Assembly (NCBI GenBank): GCA_017394925.1
Contig: JAFPWQ010000331.1
Location: 1-5,996, forward strand
DNA from: Synergistaceae bacterium
Lineage (GTDB): Bacteria > Synergistota > Synergistia > Synergistales > Aminobacteriaceae
Direction of reading: 5' to 3'
Length of the DNA: 5,996 nt
This document shows positions 1-5,788 of the stretch, one piece after another (within the stretch, counting starts at the first letter, position 1; every line of letters begins with the position of its first letter). A program made the translations under genes and the position numbers. The notes beneath the pieces were generated by a model that ran no database searches, was not told the DNA's origin, and saw only the letters and a program-made list of their open reading frames with translations.

Positions 1-487
1 CGGCATTCACTAATGCATCGATAAATCTCAATGTGCTATTTTTATCGTCATCGATTTTCCGAATCTTTACCCACACAGGCAGGCCTAAACTCTTTAAGCC
101 TTTAACCATTCGTGATGCCCTGCCTGAATCTTTCAGTAATGCCGAGCCTGAACCGTTACGCGTTATCTTGGGCATCGGGCAGGCCATGTTTATACCAAAA
201 GCTGCGAATTTATTCCCGGAGTTTAAGACGCATTCAGCACCAGAGACAAGAATTTTTTCATCGTTAGCGAATAACTGAATCACTAACGGCGATTCATATT
301 CTGATACTTTCATCATGTCGAACGTCTTCGCATTATCACGAATCAATCCTGCACAGCTAATCATTTCCGTGTGTGTCAGTGCCGCACCTAAAGACGAAAA
401 AAATTCACGGACTGTTATTGTCGTTACGCCTGCCATAGGTGCAAGACATAAACGGTTCTTAAGCTCAAGACCTCCTGCTGTAATCAT
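1..487 (-). CDS. dus: tRNA-dihydrouridine synthase (DusB/NifR3-like), N-terminal 162 residues, cut by window edge
   Basis: This flavoenzyme reduces specific uridines in tRNA to dihydrouridine using FMN and NAD(P)H. The visible part is the front of the TIM barrel. LAPMAGVT (residues 15-22) is the family's N-terminal signature. TEMISCAGL (40-48) and PLVIQLFAN (67-75) are the next conserved strands. NMACPMPKITRNGSGSA (100-116) carries the catalytic cysteine, Cys103, and LPVWVKIRK (136-144) holds the barrel lysine. The start at 487 gives the usual short lead (about 14 residues) before LAPMAG, and its ATG overlaps the coaX stop as ATGA, so translational coupling is likely; no strong Shine-Dalgarno is visible. 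The rest of the roughly 320-residue protein lies beyond the left edge. The NMxCPxPK...G.GSALLKD pattern points to the DusB/NifR3 branch, but the exact subfamily, and therefore the target uridine, is not settled. Confidence 0.93.
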   Translation of the reverse strand, partial: MITAGGLELKNRLCLAPMAGVTTITVREFFSSLGAALTHTEMISCAGLIRDNAKTFDMMKVSEYESPLVIQLFANDEKILVSGAECVLNSGNKFAAFGINMACPMPKITRNGSGSALLKDSGRASRMVKGLKSLGLPVWVKIRKIDDDKNSTLRFIDALVNA

Positions 488-1251
488 GAATTTACACGCT
501 CGTATATCATCTTTAAGCCCTCAAGCGTAAGCCACTTATCGACATACTGAATATTCTTCGAGACTTTTGCCATTAATCCCGCATGGCCTCCTGTCGCTAT
601 TACTTTTGCGTCATGCATTCCTTCTTCACTGCGGATCATGTCAATAATTCTGTCAGTCAGTCCTGCATTCCCGAAAAGTATTCCTGCCTGTATTGCTTCT
701 TCTGTGCTTCTGCCTATCACACTTTCAGGGATATTCAGTGCAACCTGAGGAAGTTTTGCCGCCTTCGAGAATAAAGCCGAAATTCCTGAATTCAGACCAG
801 GCGCAATTACACCTCCGAGATATTCGCCATCACGGGAGACAACATCAAACGTTATTGCCGTCCCGTAATCCGCAGCGATTAAAGGCGAGCCGTATTTTTC
901 ACGTCCTGCAAGTGCATTCACTATTCTGTCCGCGCCTACTTCACGGGGATTCTTTGTGCATATCTTCATGCCCGTATCTGTCATCGCGTTCACCTGAAGA
1001 GGATTAACGTTGAAGTATTGCCTTATTGCTTCCTTCATGGGGAAATCAAGAGACGGAACTACACTTGCAAATGCTGCTCCCGTTATATTTTCAGGTTTAA
1101 TATTCTTCGTGTTCAGGAGATTAAGCAAATATATTCCGAGTTCGTCTGACGTGTGCAGTATCGATGATAATCTCCAGTGAGCAATTAAATTTTCTCCGTC
1201 ATAAATTCCTGCTACCGTTGTCGTGTTGCCTGTATCAAGTACCAAAAGCAT
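484..1251 (-). CDS. coaX: Type III pantothenate kinase (CoaX)
   Basis: CoaX phosphorylates pantothenate with ATP, the first committed step of coenzyme A synthesis, in the cytoplasm. The protein has 255 residues, the normal length, and looks complete. In order: LVLDTGNTTT (3-12) is the phosphate-binding loop of the ASKHA fold. ASVVP (62-66) follows. The block EVGADRIVNA (104-113) carries the general-base aspartate, Asp108. AADYGTAITFD (126-136) is the second phosphate/cation-binding motif, GGVIAPGL lies just after it, and ATGGHA near the C terminus is the adenosine region. The ATG at 1251 directly follows the TAA of the upstream flavoprotein gene with no gap, and the TGA stop overlaps the dus start. 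CoaX is therefore the middle gene of an operon. Type III kinases need a monovalent cation and resist CoA feedback, which is family knowledge rather than something visible here. Confidence 0.96.
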   Translation of the reverse strand: MLLVLDTGNTTTVAGIYDGENLIAHWRLSSILHTSDELGIYLLNLLNTKNIKPENITGAAFASVVPSLDFPMKEAIRQYFNVNPLQVNAMTDTGMKICTKNPREVGADRIVNALAGREKYGSPLIAADYGTAITFDVVSRDGEYLGGVIAPGLNSGISALFSKAAKLPQVALNIPESVIGRSTEEAIQAGILFGNAGLTDRIIDMIRSEEGMHDAKVIATGGHAGLMAKVSKNIQYVDKWLTLEGLKMIYERVNS

Positions 1252-1884
1252 TTATTCATTCACACTCCCTGCTATGTATCCTGTTGACCAGCATATTTGA
1301 AGATTGAAACCTCCCGAAGGCCCATTGAGATCTAATATCTCGCCTGCAAAGTATAAATTATCACAGAGTTTTGATTTCATTGTCGCAGGGTCTACTTCTT
1401 TAAGGCTCACTCCTCCGCGTGTTACTACGGCATTATTGAAACTCCATAATCCGTTAATGTTCATGCGTATATCTTTTATCAGCTTCACGAATTCAAATAT
1501 CTCTTCGTCCGAAATATATTCTACGGGCTTATCATATGGAATATCTGAGAGTTCGAGAATTAAATTTTTCATCTTTGCAGGCACTAATGAACGCACAAGG
1601 CCATGAAAACGTTTATGTCCCGAAAACTTTTTGATTTCACGGTTGATTCTTGCGATTAATATTCCGTGAGTCAGTGAGGGCTTGAGGTCTAACGAGAATG
1701 AAAGCTCTCCCATTTTCATCCAGTCAGGTACGTACATGCTCATCTCCATAACGATTGGTCCGCTTATCCCGAAGTTTGTGAATTCCATATCACCGAATCG
1801 TTCATCTATTTCTTTGCCGTCAATCAAAACATGAAGCCTCACATGCTTTAAATCACATCCGCTCGCAAGTTTCACCCACGACAC
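1252..1884 (-). CDS. C-terminal fragment of the interrupted FAD-dependent oxidoreductase
   Basis: This open frame continues in phase after the TGA. A GTG at 1884 lies only two codons past it and could serve for re-initiation, giving about 210 residues; I see no dedicated Shine-Dalgarno, so this start is weak. The sequence covers the inserted domain (FGISGPIVMEMS, then LSFSLDLKP), the VTRGGVSLKEVDPATMKS segment, and the closing FAD motif FAGEILDLNGPSGGFNLQ before the end at SVNE. It has no Rossmann glycine loop of its own, which argues that it is half of one protein rather than a separate gene. Its TAA stop touches the coaX ATG. Confidence 0.55.
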   Translation of the reverse strand: MSWVKLASGCDLKHVRLHVLIDGKEIDERFGDMEFTNFGISGPIVMEMSMYVPDWMKMGELSFSLDLKPSLTHGILIARINREIKKFSGHKRFHGLVRSLVPAKMKNLILELSDIPYDKPVEYISDEEIFEFVKLIKDIRMNINGLWSFNNAVVTRGGVSLKEVDPATMKSKLCDNLYFAGEILDLNGPSGGFNLQICWSTGYIAGSVNE

Positions 1885-1890
1885 ACGCGT

Positions 1891-2490
1891 TCACACAGGA
1901 ACAAGCGCAGGATACAATTCCGTTATAGTATGTCCGGCCTGCTGTGCGTATATATATCCGTCTCCAGTTGAGCCTGTCTTAGGGTATGACTTGCCGCCCG
2001 TAGCAATAATATATTTATCTGCTGAATACTCGTTATTCCCGGTGATAATATACTCAATATGACCGTTCTTTACTTTCAGAGCTTTAACGGGGGTATCGCG
2101 CATTATCTTTACGCCGTATTTTTTGCACTGAAGGATTAACATATCGAGTACCTTTTTGCTTCCGCCTTCAACTGGAAAGATTCTCTTGCCGCGTTCCTCA
2201 ACAAATTTCACGCCTATACTACTGAAATATTCACGTGTCCTTAACGGCCCGAATTTACTGAATGACGAATACAAAAATTTTCCGTTATCCCCGTACTTTG
2301 AGACGAAAACGTTAATGTCTGGTTCTGCATTCGTGAAGTTGCATCGTCCTCTTCCTGATAAAAGCAATTTCTCGCCGACAGAATGATTTTTTTCTGCAAT
2401 CGCGACATTCTGACCAAGTGATGCCGCTCTTATTGCCGCAATTAAACCTGCCGGACCTCCTCCGATTATGAGCGTATCAAATTTTTCCAT
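1891..2490 (-). CDS. N-terminal fragment of the interrupted FAD-dependent oxidoreductase
   Basis: This is the part that would be made if the TGA terminates: 199 residues from the ATG at 2490, or 207 from an upstream in-frame ATG at 2514. I prefer 2490 because it places MEKFDTLIIGGGPAG, the usual family start, behind an AAGGAG at 2511-2506, although that spacing (15 bases) is long. The fragment holds the dinucleotide-binding glycine loop, the GRGRCNFTN motif and the ATGG motif. It lacks the inserted domain and the C-terminal strand that closes over FAD, so it is unlikely to work alone. Confidence 0.6.
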   Translation of the reverse strand: MEKFDTLIIGGGPAGLIAAIRAASLGQNVAIAEKNHSVGEKLLLSGRGRCNFTNAEPDINVFVSKYGDNGKFLYSSFSKFGPLRTREYFSSIGVKFVEERGKRIFPVEGGSKKVLDMLILQCKKYGVKIMRDTPVKALKVKNGHIEYIITGNNEYSADKYIIATGGKSYPKTGSTGDGYIYAQQAGHTITELYPALVPV

Positions 2491-2505
2491 TGAGTTTATA
2501 TTCTT

Positions 2506-2511
2506 CTCCTT
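2506..2511 (-). promoter_or_regulatory. Shine-Dalgarno AAGGAG favouring the start at 2490
   Basis: AAGGAG lies 15 bases before the ATG at 2490 and just downstream of the alternative ATG at 2514. The upstream ATG has only a weak GAAG before it. The motif therefore favours the internal start, but the long spacing leaves the choice open. Confidence 0.45.
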
Positions 2512-2528
2512 CATTTAATAATCTTCAT

Positions 2529-2559
2529 GTGATATTCATGAGTGCTTGTATAGTATAAT
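2529..2559 (+). promoter_or_regulatory. Candidate promoter for the tolC-like operon
   Basis: A perfect TATAAT sits at 2554-2559 and overlaps the minus-strand -10 box. The best -35 is GTGATA at 2529-2534 with a long 19-base spacer, and no extended -10 TG is present, so the -35 assignment is weak. The leader would be about 35 bases and ends with AAGGTG at 2587-2592, 9 bases before the ATG at 2602. Confidence 0.5.
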
Positions 2560-2580
2560 AACAGCCAAAATTTTTATCAC
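2552..2580 (-). promoter_or_regulatory. Candidate sigma70-type promoter for the flavoprotein-coaX-dus operon
   Basis: Read on the minus strand, GTGATA (2580-2575, 4 of 6 matches to TTGACA) and TATACT (2557-2552, 5 of 6 matches to TATAAT) are separated by 17 bases. Transcription would begin near 2545, leaving a short leader before the 2514 or 2490 start. No other promoter is evident for this operon in the window. Confidence 0.45.
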
Positions 2581-2601
2581 ATATAAAGGTGTGAACTTAT
2601 C

Positions 2602-3990
2602 ATGAAAACACTTAGACATCACATAATTTTTTACAGCGTAATAATTTTTTCATTCATGCTATTCTCCGCGCATATCTCGTATGCGTCTGTGGCAATGCGT
2701 CTGCCTCAGTACGTGAATGAGATATTACTCAACAATCATTCGTTGAGGGCAGGAGTGAAAAATGTTGAAGCAGGTTACTATTCAGTTCTTGCGTCAGTAG
2801 CAAATCAGCGTCCGAACATAAGCGGAAGAGTCAACGGCTCATACACGACCAGAGTGGCATCAGGTCCCGAAAACCATGTATTTGCCGGTGGTATATCTGC
2901 AATGTACACTCAGAGGATCGACATCTCAAAGAGCTACACGCTTGACGAGAATCAAAATATTCTGGGCTATGAAGTTTCACGCGCCAATTTCGACAATACG
3001 ATTAACACGATGATTGCGGCAGCCGAAGAAACATGGTGGTCAGCAGTACTTGCACGTGAGAACATGAAGTTACAGAAAGAGATTTTACTTCAGAGATCAG
3101 AGAATCACAGAGTAACGGTTGAAAAGTTCAATCAGGAATTAGTTCCGAGACTCGACATTGTCCGAAGTGAAGCACAAGTTGTTGAAGCCGAAACTCTCGC
3201 AAAGACAGCAGAGACTTCATACATGAATCTTCTCGCTGAACTTTCACTCATGGCCGGAGGTTTAGACGTTGAACCCGTTGACGAAGAATTACATGTGCCG
3301 GAGTTTGACGTTGCCCTGAACTATGAAGAAGCTCTTGAATACCGTCCTGATGTCCGCGCGGCAAGACTGAATCTTGAACGTGCAAAACTCGTTAAGGAAC
3401 TTACAGCAAAAGGAATGAAACCGACATTAGATTTCGGCTTTCAGTGGACGTTATGGGCAGACCCGGAATCATCAGTTACACCGAACAGCAATCAGGCGGG
3501 GGCATCATTAACGCTCACGATTCCGATTTACGACGGCAGAGCGACTAAATATAAAACTATGAACACTGACAGATTAATTCAGGCGGCACAGTCAAATCTC
3601 GATGCTCTGCGCGAACAGACAAGAAGAGACATAACCGTTGCAATGAACAACTGGAGGAATGCGGCGGCAAGTGAACAGGACAAAAAGCGTCAGGTTGAAC
3701 GTTCCGAAGAAGAATTGCGTATAACGGAACTCATGTACTCTGAGGGAATGGGTGCACAGATTGATTTAATCAACGCACAGACAGCATATCAGACAGTGAG
3801 AACTCAATATCTTGATGCAGTGAAAAACATGTACGTTGCACTCGTAGCACTGAGAAAAGCAATCGGGGATTATTCGCCTGATGAAAACGGAACATGGAAA
3901 GAAGCAGTTGAACGTTACGGCAAGGGCAATGATATTATAGGCGAGACGGGACTTAAGACTCTGAGAACTAACGCGAAGAAGAAAAAATAA
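2602..3990 (+). CDS. TolC-family outer-membrane efflux/secretion channel protein
   Basis: The protein has 462 residues and should form a trimeric outer-membrane barrel with a long periplasmic helical tunnel used by efflux pumps or type I secretion. Residues 1-28 are a signal peptide: basic start, hydrophobic core, and likely cleavage after SYA, leaving no lipobox cysteine. Two structural repeats are visible. The first contains LDIVRSEAQVVEAE from residue 184. The second opens with YRPDVRAARLNLERAKL (247-263) and contains IDLINAQTAYQTVRTQYLDA (from 387), leading to VALRKAIG. This is the classic OEP/TolC double-repeat layout. The tail is lysine-rich (KKKK). A good AAGGTG supports the start. The stop overlaps the next ATG as TAATG, so it is cotranscribed with the transglycosylase gene. 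No HlyD-type adaptor or inner-membrane pump lies beside it, so its transport partner and substrate are unknown. Confidence 0.9.
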   Translation: MKTLRHHIIFYSVIIFSFMLFSAHISYASVAMRLPQYVNEILLNNHSLRAGVKNVEAGYYSVLASVANQRPNISGRVNGSYTTRVASGPENHVFAGGISAMYTQRIDISKSYTLDENQNILGYEVSRANFDNTINTMIAAAEETWWSAVLARENMKLQKEILLQRSENHRVTVEKFNQELVPRLDIVRSEAQVVEAETLAKTAETSYMNLLAELSLMAGGLDVEPVDEELHVPEFDVALNYEEALEYRPDVRAARLNLERAKLVKELTAKGMKPTLDFGFQWTLWADPESSVTPNSNQAGASLTLTIPIYDGRATKYKTMNTDRLIQAAQSNLDALREQTRRDITVAMNNWRNAAASEQDKKRQVERSEEELRITELMYSEGMGAQIDLINAQTAYQTVRTQYLDAVKNMYVALVALRKAIGDYSPDENGTWKEAVERYGKGNDIIGETGLKTLRTNAKKKK

Positions 3991-4556
3991 TGAGCATTAA
4001 GAAACGCATATTCACACTTGCAATAATTTTTTTGGTCATTTTTTCAGGTGATTCTTATTCTGCACAGAAAAATACAGACCCTCGCGCAAGAAATATATTC
4101 GCATTATTCACGAAAGCTAACCCGAAACTCTCAGCAGTAACGGCAAAAAAATATTCTGAACTCGTCATTGAAGCCTCAGAAAAATACAAACAGGATCCTT
4201 ATGTTATCGCGGCAATAATCGTACATGAATCGACCGTGAACAATAAAGCAAAATCTAAGGGCGGCGATTACGGATTAATGCAAATACGCTGGAAGTATCA
4301 TAAAGATTCAGTGCGTAAAATATTCCCGAACGTTAAGCACCCTCATGATATGTTTGACGCAAGAGTGAATATATTCTACGGGACTAAATTATTCGGCGAA
4401 TATCTCAAGAAGGCAAATAATGATTTACGCGGCGGCTTAATGGGTTACAGTGCAGGAGGCACAAAGCTGACCAGAAAAGTATTAGCGACACTGAAGAAAT
4501 TGCAATCAAAAGATACGAATACGAACACTAAAACGCGAAAAAGAAAGGGGAAATGA
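3990..4556 (+). CDS. Secreted lytic transglycosylase-like (SLT, goose-lysozyme fold) protein
   Basis: The 188-residue protein should cleave the MurNAc-GlcNAc bonds of peptidoglycan in the periplasm. It has a signal peptide with cleavage near residues 24-25 (SYSA-QK) and no lipobox. The catalytic domain runs from about residue 52 to 165. AAIIVHESTVNNKAKS (74-89) carries the presumed catalytic acid Glu80, GGDYGLMQI (91-99) is the second SLT motif, and GYSAG (152-156) stands in for the usual AYNAG. The C terminus is a short basic Thr/Asn/Lys-rich tail ending RKRKGK, perhaps for wall binding. The ATG shares a base with the tolC-like stop, so translation is probably coupled. Next to a TolC channel, a small transglycosylase could open the murein for assembly of an envelope-spanning machine, as is known for dedicated transglycosylases of secretion systems; that role is inferred. 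Confidence 0.88.
   Translation: MSIKKRIFTLAIIFLVIFSGDSYSAQKNTDPRARNIFALFTKANPKLSAVTAKKYSELVIEASEKYKQDPYVIAAIIVHESTVNNKAKSKGGDYGLMQIRWKYHKDSVRKIFPNVKHPHDMFDARVNIFYGTKLFGEYLKKANNDLRGGLMGYSAGGTKLTRKVLATLKKLQSKDTNTNTKTRKRKGK
4545..4550 (+). promoter_or_regulatory. Shine-Dalgarno AAGGGG deciding the start at 4562
   Basis: AAGGGG ends only 2 bases before the ATG at 4553 but 11 bases before the ATG at 4562. The second spacing is workable and the first is too short. Choosing 4562 also gives a typical MKK signal-peptide start. Confidence 0.55.
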
Positions 4557-4561
4557 AATTC

Positions 4562-5677
4562 ATGAAAAAAATTACGGCATTAATATTAATTCTTTTTGCA
4601 TTCACAGGAATATCATATGCAGATATAGTTTACACGACATCAGACGGCAATCTCGGAACTATACCCATAAACAGCAGGACAGAAATAAATACACCGTCAA
4701 TTCAGTACAGTGGTGTGGGTGCAGATCCTCTTGTGGGGTCATACACTGTCGGGACTACTCCGTATGTCATGGTTGTGGACAGGGCATCGGATAATGCATT
4801 CGGAGATACGGCTTTAATCTTCAGTGCATCGGATCTTACAGCACCGTCAGCAAGCGTAACTTTAAACGGAGTTCATGACACAAAGACGTTTGCAGGATCA
4901 TATAACGGGCGTTCATTATTCTTTGCATCAGACGGCAATACATCAATCATTGAATTCGATACATCTTCCATTGATATACCCATTAACATGTACACATACG
5001 CGCAGGCTTCAGGAGATGAAGGATACGAGCCTGAATTTTTAGATATGTCTGTCGGCAGGACTTATATATTTGCATTGTTCAGAGCGACTCCCGATAAGGT
5101 GGAATTATTTGCGTTTGACGGACAGATTAAAGAAGGTGTATCAAAAACCAGAAGGGCAGTAATACGAAGTGATGCAACGAGTCTTTCTGCTCTTGCCTCG
5201 AACAGATACGCAATCGGAGCAGAAGAAGGAGTAAGTGTAGCAAATATAAATTCAATTCGTACGATTGTCAGCACAGATTATCCGGTTGCAGCGATATGCA
5301 GAGACAAGGACAGCGGTTTATATTTCGCAGAGCAGTCAGAATCAGGCGATGTTTATCTCTGGCATTCTTCGTATAATGGTGATAATGTAAAACTGTTTGC
5401 TTCATTGCAGGGAACTTCAGATTGTCAGTTACTGAGACACAGCAGCTATAACATACTTGCGGCCATGATCGGAGACAGCATTTATCTTTATGACATGTCA
5501 GACGATGGACTGCTTGCCTCATTCAGTGCATCAGAACTCGGAGGCATACCGCTGAATATCGCCGTGAGTAATCCGGAACATGATGACGGGAAAAGTTCGG
5601 GCAGTAATTGCAGTGTGTCGTGTCTGGGTGCAATCATGATTGGCGTATTGGGATTTGCATTGAGACGTAAGAGATAA
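4562..5677 (+). CDS. Exported beta-propeller-like protein with C-terminal sorting tail (Synergistota-CTERM type)
   Basis: I do not recognise the function. The 371-residue protein begins with a signal peptide (MKKITALILILFAFTGISYA, cleavage after residue 20). The body is rich in short beta-strand segments with repeated blade-like phrases such as SLFFASDGNTSIIEFD, IFALFRATPDKVELFAFDG, SGLYFAEQSESGDVYLW and DSIYLYDMSDDGLLASF, which suggests a beta-propeller. The end is tripartite: a Gly/Ser-rich stretch, Cys350 and Cys354, a short hydrophobic helix (about 355-367), and RRKR at the very end. This resembles the CTERM protein-sorting signals, in particular the one I recall from Synergistota, which mark proteins for processing and surface attachment. 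An in-frame ATG at 4553 would add three residues and overlap the previous stop. The gene is third in the tolC-like operon and is followed by its terminator. Confidence 0.82.
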   Translation: MKKITALILILFAFTGISYADIVYTTSDGNLGTIPINSRTEINTPSIQYSGVGADPLVGSYTVGTTPYVMVVDRASDNAFGDTALIFSASDLTAPSASVTLNGVHDTKTFAGSYNGRSLFFASDGNTSIIEFDTSSIDIPINMYTYAQASGDEGYEPEFLDMSVGRTYIFALFRATPDKVELFAFDGQIKEGVSKTRRAVIRSDATSLSALASNRYAIGAEEGVSVANINSIRTIVSTDYPVAAICRDKDSGLYFAEQSESGDVYLWHSSYNGDNVKLFASLQGTSDCQLLRHSSYNILAAMIGDSIYLYDMSDDGLLASFSASELGGIPLNIAVSNPEHDDGKSSGSNCSVSCLGAIMIGVLGFALRRKR

Positions 5678-5697
5678 CGTTTTCAGGAAAATTTATG

Positions 5698-5734
5698 TCC
5701 CTCTGTCTGAATTTTTCAGATTGGGGGATTTTTT
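5698..5734 (+). terminator. Rho-independent terminator of the tolC-like operon
   Basis: Bases 5698-5711 pair with 5715-5728 around a TTT loop: 14 positions with one T-T mismatch and two G-T wobbles, and a C/G-rich base (CCC against GGG). A run of six T follows (5729-5734). It begins 21 bases after the stop of the propeller gene, as expected for an operon end. Confidence 0.88.
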
Positions 5735-5744
5735 CTGATATAAT
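5715..5744 (+). promoter_or_regulatory. Extended -10 promoter for the glycosyltransferase gene
   Basis: TGATATAAT (5736-5744) is a perfect -10 box with an extended TGn element. TTCAGA (5715-5720, 4 of 6 matches) lies 18 bases upstream as the -35 and falls inside the descending arm of the terminator hairpin. Transcription would start near 5751. Confidence 0.65.
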
Positions 5745-5745
5745 T

Positions 5746-5761
5746 TCATGTAATCATGTAA
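5746..5761 (+). repeat. Tandem 8-bp direct repeat at the predicted transcription start
   Basis: TCATGTAA occurs twice in a row (5746-5753 and 5754-5761), directly after the -10 box and across the expected start site. That position would suit an operator. A related TTCATGTGAT lies at 2524-2533 in the divergent promoter region. The repeat could also be chance in AT-rich spacer DNA. Confidence 0.4.
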
Positions 5762-5788
5762 CAAATCAACGAAAGGTGATACCCGCAA

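Larger units (their letters stand above)
1252..2490 (-). pseudogene. HI0933/YhiN (BaiN/RdsA-like) FAD-dependent oxidoreductase interrupted by one in-frame TGA
   Basis: Read through the TGA at 1893-1891, this is one continuous frame of 412 codons, the normal length for the HI0933-like flavoprotein family. The two halves join without gap or overlap: LVPV-stop-TRVSWVK matches the family pattern LVPL-x-TxxxWVK, so the TGA replaces a single codon (codon 200) at a variable position. FAD motifs are intact on both sides: IIGGGPAG (8-15), GRGRCNFTN (46-54), ATGGKSYPKTGSTGDG (163-178), FGISGPI in the inserted domain, and FAGEILDLNGPSGGFNLQ (381-398). E. coli YhiN of this family was recently reported to make dihydrouridine in 23S rRNA (RdsA); BaiN of bile-acid degraders is another relative. 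The gene heads the operon and abuts coaX. A fresh nonsense mutation or a base-call error is most likely. TGA serves as a normal stop elsewhere in the window. Confidence 0.85.
2527..2582. repeat. 8-bp perfect inverted repeat framing the divergent promoters
   Basis: ATGTGATA (2527-2534) and TATCACAT (2575-2582) are exact reverse complements 40 bases apart. Their axis at 2554.5 falls on the overlapping -10 boxes. Each arm contains the hexamer GTGATA that serves as the best -35 for its direction. A smaller inverted repeat, TCATG-N7-CATGA (2525-2541), overlaps the left arm. The repeat could be a paired regulator site or simply the two -35 elements. Confidence 0.5.

Noticed and set aside
693..1007. 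Open frame on the plus strand opposite coaX
   Set aside because: It lies wholly antisense to a well-supported coaX, has low-complexity Ser/Leu/His composition, and shows no recognisable motif. The other plus-strand frames over 33-1606 and 2156-2386 fail for the same reason.
1850..1893. TGA at 1893-1891 as a selenocysteine codon
   Set aside because: The 40 bases downstream show only a 3-bp C/G pairing at plausible distance and no convincing SECIS hairpin. The position is variable in the family as I recall it, not a conserved cysteine. A covariance-model SECIS search would settle it.
2527..2582. CRP/FNR-type binding site based on TGTGA and TCACA halves
   Set aside because: The halves are 40 bases apart instead of the 6-base gap needed for one CRP dimer, so a classical site is not supported.
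484..4556. Genome-wide reassignment of TGA to Trp or Gly
   Set aside because: TGA ends coaX at 484-486 and the transglycosylase gene at 4554-4556, both at the expected family length and directly at the start of the next gene, so TGA acts as a stop here. TGG is used for Trp throughout.
4553..4561. Start of the propeller gene at 4553 with an ATGA overlap
   Set aside because: The Shine-Dalgarno is only 2 bases away and the ATG at 4562 gives a better spacing and a normal signal-peptide start. It remains possible, since it adds just three residues.
5062..5522. Minus-strand open frames opposite the propeller gene
   Set aside because: They are short, overlap a gene with signal peptide and sorting tail in an operon, and have no motif or ribosome binding site.
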